This document shows, piece after piece, positions 1 to 6,779 of a stretch of DNA of 64,000 nucleotides. The notes beneath the pieces were generated by a model that had not been told where the DNA came from, ran no database searches, and saw only the letters and a list, made by a program, of their open reading frames with translations. The position numbers and the translations under genes are program-made. Source of the stretch: Streptosporangium canum (GTDB lineage: Bacteria > Actinomycetota > Actinomycetes > Streptosporangiales > Streptosporangiaceae); assembly GCF_900113865.1 (NCBI RefSeq), contig NZ_FOQY01000027.1, forward strand, positions 55,179 to 119,178, written 5' to 3'. Every line of letters begins with the position of its first letter. The first letter of the stretch is position 1.

Positions 1-351
1 GAGCGGGTGGACGCCGGTGATCCCGGCCCGCGCCTGTCGGCCGAGCTGCTACGGGCGGCCTACTGGCAGGCGGCCCGTGACGGCTTGGAGGGGCGGGGCA
101 TCGACCCGCTCACCGGCCGCCTGGTCCCCGCCACCGAGCTGTGCGAGGCGCTGCTGCGGCACATCGGCCCGTCCCTGGAGCGGACCGGCGACCTGGAGAC
201 GGTGACCGTACGGCTGAAGCGGCTGCGCGCCGCCGGCAGCGGGGCGGCGCGTCAGCGGGCGGCCCACGATCGCCGTGGGCGGCCCGCCGACGTGGTCGAC
301 CATCTGATCGAGCGTCTGGTGGATCAGGACGGCTCGGGGATGTGGGGCTGA
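1..351 (+). CDS. Carboxylate-amine ligase (YbdK/GCS2 type), C-terminal part, cut by window start
   Basis: The open frame runs in from base 1 and ends at TGA 349-351, so only about the last 116 residues are present. The visible part has the C-terminal helical pattern of the glutamate-cysteine ligase 2 family: LLRAAYWQAARDGLEGRGID, a GRLVPA segment, LLRHIGPSLERTGD and a terminal GSGAARQR run. This family makes ATP-dependent amide bonds between a carboxylate (often glutamate) and an amine. The catalytic ATP-binding part lies outside the window. Its 3' end overlaps the convergent flavoprotein gene by 28 bp. The family call is fairly firm; the substrate cannot be inferred. Confidence 0.75.
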   Translation, partial: ERVDAGDPGPRLSAELLRAAYWQAARDGLEGRGIDPLTGRLVPATELCEALLRHIGPSLERTGDLETVTVRLKRLRAAGSGAARQRAAHDRRGRPADVVDHLIERLVDQDGSGMWG

Positions 352-1925
352 GCGGAGTCCGGCGCGTCCGCCGGAGGCGCGAGCCGGGAGGTCAGGAAGG
401 CGCGTAGCGGCTGCACGTGCCGGACCGGGTGACGCCACACCGCGAGCAGGTCCTCCAGCAGATGCTGTTCGGCGACCATCTCGCGATGGCTCCAGGCCCG
501 GACGACGGGATGGAGGAAGGCGCTCTCGTGCGCCCGGTCGGGGGTCGGGTGCCGCTGGATGGCGAACACGTCACCGTAGTCGCCGCGCCCCCACCGCAGG
601 GTGAGGGTGAAGTACAGGGGATGCTCCGCGAACCGGTCGACCGCGTAGTCCTCCGGCAGGTCCGCGTAGTGAAGGATCCGGCCGGTGGCCTGGTCGACCA
701 CGTACACGTCGCACAGGTATTCGAACTGGGTCCACAGCGCCGAGCTGTAGTTCACCCGCTCCAGCATGGTCGCGGTCAGCTGGTCGGCGTCGACCGGCAG
801 CAGCCGGTGGTCGAGCGGGGCCTGTCCGTAGCGTTCGTCGAGCAGGCGGGCCAGGGTGCGCAGGTTGTAGCGGAACCCGTCGATGAACGCCGAGGACGCG
901 CCCTTGAAGTCGCGGCCCTGCATCAGGGTGCCGGCGAAGTACAGGCCATCGACGTTCGTCGACTGGAAGTCGGGGCCGATCGCCGGGATCCGTCCGTTCG
1001 GGGCGAGTTCGGGCCGGCAGGAGTCGTCGAAGAGGGCGGTGTCCATGGTGAAGCCGGTGCAGCGCAGCACCACGTCGTACTCCAGCAGCGCCTGCTCGCC
1101 CTCGGCGAGAGTGTAGGTGATCTCCGCCTTGAACCGGTCGCCCTCGCGCCAGAGCCGGTCGATCTGGCATTCCAGCACGCCGTGCAGGGTCTTGAACCAG
1201 TAGCTGTCCAGCAGCGCGCCGTACTGGCCGCGCACGTCGCCGGGGTGTTTGCTCGTCCACGCGAACCGGACCGGACGCGGGCTGGCCAGGTGGACGACGG
1301 AGGCGTGACCGAGGATGGCCTGGGCGGTCTCGAACGCCGAGTTGCCCTTGCCGATGATCAGCACCCGCTTGTCGGTGAAATCCTCCGGGGCGGTCGACAT
1401 GTCCTCATACCCGACGGCCAGCTCGATCCCCGGGATGCCGGGGATGTTGGGTCCGCCCCAGCCGGTCGCCATGATCAGGCATTCGGCGCGGAACACCTCG
1501 CCCGCGGTGTGCACGACGAAGACCCCGTCCACCTTCTCGACCCGGTCGACGGCGGTGGAGAAGCGCACGTTGAGCGCGTGCTCCCGCTGGAAGTCGGCCA
1601 GGTAGCGCAGCAGGTCGTCCGGGGACGGGAAGTACTCCTGCGAGTAGCGGGGGAACAGCAGGCCGGGCGCGTCGTTGAGCAGGGAGTTCCAGTCCCAGCG
1701 CAGGGCGATCTCCGGGTCCTTCTCGCCGGTGTGGACCTTGTTCAGCGAGATCAGCCTGCGGTGGCGCGGGTAGTGGCGGAAGAAGCCCCCCGGCTCGGCC
1801 TCCCGCTCCAGGGTGAGGTAGTCGGCGCCGGCCCGCTGCAGGAAGTAGCTGATCTGCAGACCGCCGGGCCCGGCGCCGATGATCAGGTAGCGGTGGATGT
1901 GCTCGCCGGATCCCGTCGTCGTCAT
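324..1925 (-). CDS. FAD-dependent oxidoreductase, FOXRED2-like flavoprotein
   Basis: A 533-residue flavoprotein. The FAD-binding Rossmann motif GAGPGG is at residues 17-22, followed by LEREAEPGG. A second nucleotide-binding segment, RVLIIGKGNSAFETA, lies near residue 190, and an ATGWG-type motif precedes it. This two-dinucleotide layout is that of flavin monooxygenases and pyridine-nucleotide oxidoreductases, closest to FOXRED2-like proteins. It probably oxidises a substrate with NAD(P)H and oxygen; the substrate is unknown. No signal peptide is seen. The ATG overlaps the stop of a 28-codon ORF as ATGA, so translation is probably coupled. It is the last gene of a leftward group with a membrane protein and a CMD protein. 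Confidence 0.8.
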   Translation of the reverse strand: MTTTGSGEHIHRYLIIGAGPGGLQISYFLQRAGADYLTLEREAEPGGFFRHYPRHRRLISLNKVHTGEKDPEIALRWDWNSLLNDAPGLLFPRYSQEYFPSPDDLLRYLADFQREHALNVRFSTAVDRVEKVDGVFVVHTAGEVFRAECLIMATGWGGPNIPGIPGIELAVGYEDMSTAPEDFTDKRVLIIGKGNSAFETAQAILGHASVVHLASPRPVRFAWTSKHPGDVRGQYGALLDSYWFKTLHGVLECQIDRLWREGDRFKAEITYTLAEGEQALLEYDVVLRCTGFTMDTALFDDSCRPELAPNGRIPAIGPDFQSTNVDGLYFAGTLMQGRDFKGASSAFIDGFRYNLRTLARLLDERYGQAPLDHRLLPVDADQLTATMLERVNYSSALWTQFEYLCDVYVVDQATGRILHYADLPEDYAVDRFAEHPLYFTLTLRWGRGDYGDVFAIQRHPTPDRAHESAFLHPVVRAWSHREMVAEQHLLEDLLAVWRHPVRHVQPLRAFLTSRLAPPADAPDSAQPHIPEPS

Positions 1926-2008
1926 CGGCCCTGACGCTCCGTCCCGGCCGGCAGGTCCATGTGGCCGGCGGTGCCGGACGCGTCGGTGGTCAGAGCGGTG
2001 CGGGGCAA
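1922..2008 (-). CDS. Small ORF (28 codons) coupled to the flavoprotein gene
   Basis: On the minus strand a TTG at 2008 follows GAGGAG by 5 bases and opens 28 codons. They end in TGA 1924-1922, which overlaps the flavoprotein ATG (ATGA). The peptide begins LPRTALTTDASGTAGHMD and ends PAGTERQGR; a GTG two codons earlier is an alternative start. It has no cysteine and no recognised family. It may be a translational coupling leader, or a real small protein or peptide precursor for the adjacent flavoprotein. Coding is inferred from ribosome site, overlap and context only. Confidence 0.4.
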   Translation of the reverse strand: MPRTALTTDASGTAGHMDLPAGTERQGR

Positions 2009-2167
2009 GGGCACTCCTCGTGCGGTTGAAGACGTGGGGCGCCGCACGCGCGGCGTGGGCGGTCCCGTCCGTCCGGTCGGACGTCCCGGGCGCGGTGGCC
2101 GGTGCGCCCCGCGGGGGCGCCGTCGGCTCCCGCCCCGCGGGGCAACGGTCTCAGGAGATCACATCGT

Positions 2168-2731
2168 TCAGGCCGCGGCAGTGGCACAGCGGCAAGTCAT
2201 GGCTGCCCGTTCGGTCTTATTCGGCCTGCGGTGCAGCCACATGGCGACCACCATGGGCGCGAACACGATCGCGTTGTAGAACAGGTGCAGCTCGACGCGG
2301 GGCACCAGGAGCTGGATCATGCTGGTCGGCACCGGCTTGCCCATCAGGTGGAGCCCGGTGAGTGCCTGGCCGAGCAGCAGCAGATGCTCCAGGTGGTGCC
2401 AGGCCTGGATGCCCAGGGAGATGTTCCACCAGGTGCGGGCGCGACCGGTGAAGCCCTTCCGGAGCAGGATCAGCCCGGCGAGCATGACCAGCGCGTAGCC
2501 GTAGTGCATCCACTCGGATGTCACCAGCCACGGGAACGGCAGCCCCAGCACGCCGCGCGCCTCCGGGACCGGCCAGCCCATGACGTAGATCTGTACGGCC
2601 TGCGTCACGTGCTCGGCCCAGTGTGCCAGCACGATCACCAGGAAGGCGTTCACCCCGATCCGGTGGTAGTCGGTGTTCATCGAACTGATCAGACCTGGTC
2701 TGGCCGGTAACGCACCTGAGTGGCTCGCCAT
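2168..2731 (-). CDS. Small integral membrane protein, four predicted helices
   Basis: 187 residues with four hydrophobic stretches, at about residues 27-50, 75-95, 105-130 and 150-168. Histidines cluster in or next to the helices (HWAEH, HHLEH, ELHLF), which might bind heme or metal. I do not recognise the family. The start chosen is ATG 2731, preceded by GAAGGA at good spacing; ATG 2680 (MNTDYHRIG) is possible and would remove 17 poorly hydrophobic residues. It lies 98 bp downstream of a CMD gene and about 160 bp upstream of the small ORF and flavoprotein gene on the same strand. A membrane partner role for the flavoprotein is a guess from context. Confidence 0.7.
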   Translation of the reverse strand: MASHSGALPARPGLISSMNTDYHRIGVNAFLVIVLAHWAEHVTQAVQIYVMGWPVPEARGVLGLPFPWLVTSEWMHYGYALVMLAGLILLRKGFTGRARTWWNISLGIQAWHHLEHLLLLGQALTGLHLMGKPVPTSMIQLLVPRVELHLFYNAIVFAPMVVAMWLHRRPNKTERAAMTCRCATAAA

Positions 2732-2828
2732 GGGTGTCCTTCACGGTGGTCGGGTCCGCCGGGTGGTCGGCGTGTGTTCTTCTCGGCGCCTCTCGAGGGC
2801 ACAGGCGTACGTTCCCCGATGCGGATCC

Positions 2829-3389
2829 TCAGCTCTGGCGTTGCGATTCGGCGAGCAACGCCAGGTAACCGTCCGAGACGATCCGCTGTGCCCGTGCGGT
2901 GTAGGAGGCCGGGTCGTCGGGGGCGATCGTGGCCAGGCCGTCGACGTAGCGGTTGTACATGCAGAACGCCGCCGCGATCAGCACCGTGTCGTGGATCTCC
3001 AGATCCGTCGCGCCCGTCTCGCGTGCGGCGGCGATCTCCTGCTCGGAGACCTTCTGCCCGCTCTGCTGGACCGCGGCCGCGATGGCCAGCAGTGCTCTCA
3101 GCTTCTCCGAGACCGGCGCGGCCCCGAGATCGGCACGGACCTGCTCCACCAGCGCCATCCCCTCGGGAAGCTGCGCGGCCGCGTAGGCGGCGTGCGAGGA
3201 GAAGCAGTATCGGCACTCGTTCAGCGCCGACACGTACGCGGCGATCAGCTCCCGCTCCCCGCGCGACAGGGTGCTCTCCTGCCGGAGCAGCACCTCCACC
3301 AGCTCGTTCAGTGGACGGGCGGTCTCCGGGCGGAACATGAACAGGCCGCGGATCCCCGGCGCGTCCGAGTTAAGCGTGATGTGGGGCAT
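2829..3389 (-). CDS. Carboxymuconolactone decarboxylase / AhpD-like peroxidase, copy 1
   Basis: A 186-residue all-helical protein of the CMD superfamily. The redox motif C-x2-C-x3-H is complete (Cys59, Cys62, His66 in ECRYCFSSH), as in alkylhydroperoxidase AhpD-like proteins, which reduce peroxides through the cysteine pair. The Cys/His motif argues against gamma-carboxymuconolactone decarboxylase activity. The start at ATG 3389 follows AAGGGA. A paralogue of roughly 80 percent identity by eye lies at 4374-5069. It may head the leftward group that ends with the FOXRED2-like gene. Confidence 0.85.
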   Translation of the reverse strand: MPHITLNSDAPGIRGLFMFRPETARPLNELVEVLLRQESTLSRGERELIAAYVSALNECRYCFSSHAAYAAAQLPEGMALVEQVRADLGAAPVSEKLRALLAIAAAVQQSGQKVSEQEIAAARETGATDLEIHDTVLIAAAFCMYNRYVDGLATIAPDDPASYTARAQRIVSDGYLALLAESQRQS

Positions 3390-3711
3390 AAAGGTTCCCT
3401 TACCGGCGAGATGAAGGCATCTTCCACGCCGCCTTAGCGCACAAATCATCCGACAAATGCTCATGATCGCTACAACGGCGCATGGCTGTCAACGGCCCCT
3501 TTTCGGACATCACATTATTTGGTATGAAAGAGCCATTAACTGCCCCGGCCGCGGCCATATGGCCTCACGGTACGCGTGTCCCCTGACTGTCCCAGTCACG
3601 GCCATATGGCCTCACGGTAAGTGTGTCCTCACTCCCTTGTCCGCTCGTGCTGGCCAAGCTAGCGTCACCAATGCGCGCAAATACCCATCAGCTATCGCAA
3701 GGAGGACATTC
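3390..3711. other. Divergent intergenic region between CMD copy 1 and the SnoaL-like gene
   Basis: No gene is seen. The left half (about 3430-3545) is unusually AT-rich for this chromosome and probably holds divergent promoters, for example near TATTTGGTATGA at about 3516. The right half holds two near-identical elements, each starting with the perfect palindrome GGCCATATGGCC; these are listed separately. Confidence 0.6.
3553..3628. repeat. Two direct repeats with a GGCCATATGGCC palindrome (candidate operators)
   Basis: A 29-bp element starts at 3553 and again at 3600, with 27 of 29 bases identical. Each opens with GGCCATATGGCC, a perfect 12-bp palindrome, followed by TCACGGTA. The 47-bp start-to-start spacing is about 4.5 helical turns. 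They lie 84-159 bp upstream of the SnoaL-like GTG start. Twin palindromes in a divergent intergenic region suggest a dimeric regulator, but no candidate regulator gene is adjacent. Confidence 0.55.
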
Positions 3712-4107
3712 GTGTCTGAAGACCCCAAAATCACCCTTGCCCGTGACAGCTACGACGCGCTCGCCAAGGGAGACTTGGATCACGTCCGTGACAACCTGCT
3801 CGCCGACGAGGTTGTCTTCCATGTTCCGGGCCGAGGCCCGCTGGCCGGTGAATATCACGGGAAAGACCAGGTGCTGGGCTATCTCGCGAAGTTCACCGAA
3901 ATGACCGACGGTTCGGTCCGCTTCGAGCCCGATTCCATCATCCCCGGCGAGGACCGCACCGTGGTGACGGTACGCGTCCACGGAGAGCGCGCGGGCCGGC
4001 AGCTGGACGACCGCGGTGTCCACGTGTTCCGCATCACCGACGGAAAGATCAGCGAGCGCTGGAGCTACCCGCAGGACCTTTACAACATCGACGCGTTCTT
4101 CGAGTAA
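3712..4107 (+). CDS. SnoaL-like / ketosteroid isomerase-fold protein
   Basis: 131 residues. The pattern is that of the NTF2-like SnoaL family: an N-terminal helix (ARDSYDALAKGDLDHVRDNL), VVFHVPGRGPLAGEYHGKD, then beta strands with VRVHGERAGRQLDDRGVHVF and a WSYPQDLYNIDAFF end. Members bind small hydrophobic ligands and act as isomerases, cyclases or epoxide hydrolases; the substrate is not inferable here. The GTG start at 3712 follows AAGGAGG with ideal spacing; the frame is open farther upstream but that part is not gene-like. The gene sits between two paralogous CMD genes on the opposite strand. Confidence 0.85.
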   Translation: MSEDPKITLARDSYDALAKGDLDHVRDNLLADEVVFHVPGRGPLAGEYHGKDQVLGYLAKFTEMTDGSVRFEPDSIIPGEDRTVVTVRVHGERAGRQLDDRGVHVFRITDGKISERWSYPQDLYNIDAFFE

Positions 4108-4267
4108 ACAGGATGCGCCATTCCCACCCCATCTCGGTGACCATTCGGCGCTGATACCGGCTATCGGTCGATCACAGCAGGCCCTACCGCCAGTCGGCTG
4201 TTTTCCGCACAATCCGATCTGCGCCGAGAACCTCCGTGGTGGTTGGGCCTGCCACACAGCCGGCATA

Positions 4268-4332
4268 TCCTCTCCGGCTCTCCTCCGTTCTCCTCCGGCT
4301 CTCCTCCGTTCCTCTCCGGCTCTTTCCCGGTC
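4268..4332. repeat. Short pyrimidine-rich repeats (CTCCGGCTCTCCTCCGTTC type)
   Basis: The gap after the SnoaL-like gene has three to four imperfect copies of a CTCCGGCT / CTCCTCCGTT unit on the plus strand, giving a strongly purine/pyrimidine-biased tract. It probably arose by slippage and may help end convergent transcription. No gene is supported in 4108-4373. Confidence 0.5.
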
Positions 4333-4373
4333 TCCGTCCCGGATGCGGGCGCGCGCACCCGCCGGCGCCGCCG

Positions 4374-5069
4374 TCAGCCCTGGCTCAGCGAGTCGGTCAG
4401 CACCGCCAGATACCCGTCGCTCCGCTGAGCGCGCACGGCGTAGTGCGCGGGGTCGTCGGAGGCGATCGTGCCCAGGCCGTCGACGTAGCGGTTGTACATG
4501 CAGAACGCCGCCGCGATCAGCACCGTGTCGTGGATCTCCAGATCCGTTGCACCCGCCTCCCGGGCGGCGTCGACGTCCGCCCTGGAGACCTGCTTGCCGC
4601 CCTGCTGGACCGCGGCCGCGATGGCCAGCAACGCCCTCAGCTTCTCCGAGACCGGCGCCGCGTCCAGATCCGCGCGGACCTGCTCCACCAGCGTCATCCC
4701 CTCGGGAAGATGCGCGGCCGCGATGGCCGCGTGCGTGAAGAAACAGAACCTGCACTCGTTCAGCGCCGAAACATATGTGGCGATCAGCTCCCGCTCCCCG
4801 CGCGACAGGGAGTTCTCCCGGAACAGCAGCACCTCCACCAGCCCGTTCAGCGGGAAAGCCGCCTCCGGCCGGAATTTGAACAGGCCGCGGATTCCGGGGT
4901 CGTCGGAGTTGAGAGCGATGTGCGGCGTGGACGCCCCCTCATGGTTGAACTGTCCCGGACGGGTGCGGTCCGCCCATTCCACATCGCAGGAGGGGGCGCG
5001 GGAAGAAAGGATGTCCGACAGTTTTTCGGTGACATTCGGGCGGGTCGGATAGGCGAGTGCGTTCGTCAT
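4374..5069 (-). CDS. Carboxymuconolactone decarboxylase / AhpD-like peroxidase, copy 2
   Basis: 231 residues. From PHIALNSDDPGIRGLFKF on it matches copy 1 (2829-3389) almost throughout, including the redox motif ECRFCFFTH (C-x2-C-x3-H). It has about 47 extra N-terminal residues (MTNALAYPTRPNVTEKL...) absent from copy 1. The start at ATG 5069 follows AAGGAGT and is convincing, so the extension is probably translated. The nearly identical helices point to a recent local duplication. It faces the SnoaL-like gene convergently. Confidence 0.85.
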   Translation of the reverse strand: MTNALAYPTRPNVTEKLSDILSSRAPSCDVEWADRTRPGQFNHEGASTPHIALNSDDPGIRGLFKFRPEAAFPLNGLVEVLLFRENSLSRGERELIATYVSALNECRFCFFTHAAIAAAHLPEGMTLVEQVRADLDAAPVSEKLRALLAIAAAVQQGGKQVSRADVDAAREAGATDLEIHDTVLIAAAFCMYNRYVDGLGTIASDDPAHYAVRAQRSDGYLAVLTDSLSQG

Positions 5070-5827
5070 CTCTTGACTCCTTTGCAGAGCTGTCCATATG
5101 TCCTCGTACAAATAACTCTGCGTTCTCCGCGCCCCGTGAACCAGCCGGTTCGAAGTCATCAAGCTGCCCGTCGGAAACCACTTCCTGCCAGCCCGGAATT
5201 TGACAGGGGCGGGCACGGTGGGGATGTCCCCGCCTCGGCGAGCACGCGCGGCGGGACGCCGGCCCGGTGCGCCACGCGGACGAAGGCCACCCGGCAAGGG
5301 GTGTCGCGGGGGCAGCGGCGCCGGTCGCCCACGGTCCCGCGGCCGGGGTCGCCGTGCGGCGGGGATTCGATCACGGCTCCGGCGGTCCTGATCGCTGCCC
5401 TCTCCCGCGTCCGGCGGACGCCCCCGTCCGTCACCGAGGTGGCGTACTGGTCAGCCTGACGAGGGTCGTGGTGACGAGCAGGATCGCGCCGAAAGCCGCG
5501 ACCAGCCGGGGCGGTCCACTGAACACACGGCGGAAGACCAGCGGTGCCCGTCTCCGTCCGGAACCCGGCTTCCGTGCATTCATCGCGCCCCGATGTACGC
5601 ACGTTCCGGGGAATCAGAGCTACGGGCAAGTTTGCGGCGAATACGGTGATAAATCCGATATATCGCGGCAACGGCAACGTGATATTGAAATCGTGACATT
5701 AGCCGGTCAACGGCCCCGGCCCGCCCCGGACCCGCTCTTTGGAGATCACCCGCAGGTACGCCGGAGCGTTCTTCGACCGGCAGGCCGCCCCGGCCGCCGC
5801 CTCCTGGGAACCGCCGGCGCCCGCCCG
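5070..5827. other. Long stretch without a confident gene
   Basis: About 760 bp with no convincing full-length gene. 5070-5160 probably carries the promoter of CMD copy 2. A 50-codon frame with one hydrophobic helix is at 5431-5583 on the minus strand. Bases about 5630-5705 are AT-rich (GATAAATCCGATATATCGCGG and GATATTGAAATCGTGACATT), unlike their surroundings. The rest has high GC but no consistent codon bias. It may be decayed or horizontally acquired DNA. Confidence 0.5.
5431..5583 (-). CDS. Possible 50-residue single-helix membrane peptide or TrkH-like N-terminal remnant
   Basis: From ATG 5583 the frame codes for a basic N terminus (MNARKPGSGRRRAP) and one hydrophobic stretch (RLVAAFGAILLVTTTLVRL, about residues 26-44), then stops. 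The pattern resembles the start of TrkH-type potassium transporters, where a basic segment and PARLV-like motif precede helix 1. Nothing further of such a protein follows, so it would be a remnant. There is only a weak ribosome site. Evidence is thin. Confidence 0.2.
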   Translation of the reverse strand: MNARKPGSGRRRAPLVFRRVFSGPPRLVAAFGAILLVTTTLVRLTSTPPR

Positions 5828-6136
5828 GTGAACGCTCCCGGCGACGAAAGGCTCCACCCCTTCCGGGAGGCGGTCGCGGCCCCGCTGTACCGGGCGCTGC
5901 CCGCCGTGTTCGTGCTCGACCGGGCGGTGCTGGAGGGGCAGCCGCTGCTGGCCGGCACGCTGCGGGGGCTGACCTGCGAGTGGGCGGACGGCGGCCCTCT
6001 CACGGGCGTAACGCCGCGGGTCGCGAGGATCAGCCGGCGGCGCGCCCGCGAGCAGGACGCCCCCATGCCCGCGCCGCGGCTCCGTGAGCGCCACCGGGGC
6101 CGCTACCGGGTGGCGGTCTGCGGGGGACGGCCGTGA
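5828..6136 (+). CDS. Hypothetical protein, 102 residues
   Basis: From GTG 5828 the frame has the strong G/C third-position bias of real genes (GAGGCGGTCGCGGCC and onward) up to TGA 6134-6136. The product begins MNAPGDERLHPFREAV, has a mildly hydrophobic middle (LYRALPAVFVLDRAVLEGQPLL) and a very basic C terminus (ISRRRAREQD, RLRERHRGRYR). No family is recognised. A competing minus-strand frame covers part of it. It converges on the small Cys-cluster protein gene with a 3-bp gap. Real but unknown, or a fragment of a larger lost gene. Confidence 0.3.
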   Translation: MNAPGDERLHPFREAVAAPLYRALPAVFVLDRAVLEGQPLLAGTLRGLTCEWADGGPLTGVTPRVARISRRRAREQDAPMPAPRLRERHRGRYRVAVCGGRP

Positions 6137-6139
6137 GCG

Positions 6140-6658
6140 TCACCGGGTGGCGGCGTCCCGGTAGGTGTTCCGGACGATCAGCAACCGGTCGAGGATGAAC
6201 CGGGACGGCTCGGCGGCGCGCACGCGCCGACCTCGGTCGGACCAGAACGCACGCTCGGGCACCTCGTCCTCCCCGGGGGGGATGAACTTGATCACCTCCT
6301 CGACCGCCGCCGCCGCGATCGTCAGCGCCTGCTCCGCCGCACGCGGCTCGTCGGCCGGAACGCTGCCCGCCGTCAGGTCGGCCACCCACATCCACTCCCC
6401 GGCGTCCAGCAACCGCGACGGCTCCGGACCGCCGAAGGTGGGGAAACGTACGGGCGGCACCTCGCGCTCCGGCAGGCCGAACAGGAACTCCCGCTCCGCG
6501 TCGCAGCCCGGGCACGTGCCGGAGTAACGGGCGACGGGCTCTCCGTCGACGCTCCCCGGCACGCTCTCCCAGACCGTGTCGGCCGAACCGCACGAGCACG
6601 GGTGCAGGTCGAGGTAGAGGTGCGCCTCGTCCCCGCTGCGCGTCACCGGAAACGGCAT
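6140..6658 (-). CDS. Small Cys-cluster protein downstream of the giant WXG100-linked gene
   Basis: 172 residues. Cysteines are arranged as HPCSCGSAD and, about 28 residues later, SGTCPGCDAE: a four-Cys zinc-ribbon-like set. A hydrophobic strand FLFGLPE, a PTFGG segment and acidic patches follow. No signal peptide or membrane helix. The start at ATG 6658 follows GAGAGGGGA. It is the last gene of the leftward locus, 121 bp after the giant gene. In polymorphic toxin loci this place is often taken by an immunity protein; that role is inferred from position only. Confidence 0.7.
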   Translation of the reverse strand: MPFPVTRSGDEAHLYLDLHPCSCGSADTVWESVPGSVDGEPVARYSGTCPGCDAEREFLFGLPEREVPPVRFPTFGGPEPSRLLDAGEWMWVADLTAGSVPADEPRAAEQALTIAAAAVEEVIKFIPPGEDEVPERAFWSDRGRRVRAAEPSRFILDRLLIVRNTYRDAATR

Positions 6659-6779
6659 GGCGATCCCCTCTCCCGGCCGGCTCTCCCACCGGCCTCCCGG
6701 CCGGCTCTCCCGCCGGCGCCGAACTGGACGGGCCCGCTCGCGGCCGGACCCGCCGGGCACGGACGGGCCGCGAGGTCGA

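Noticed and set aside
5699..6094. 131-codon minus-strand frame opposite the hypothetical at 5828-6136
   Set aside because: It is Arg/Gln-rich without gene-like codon choice; the plus frame has better third-position bias.
6140..6658. Reading the Cys-cluster gene as the C-terminal part of a longer 443-codon frame
   Set aside because: The upstream part is an Arg/Pro/Ser-rich shadow of the giant gene; ATG 6658 has its own ribosome site.
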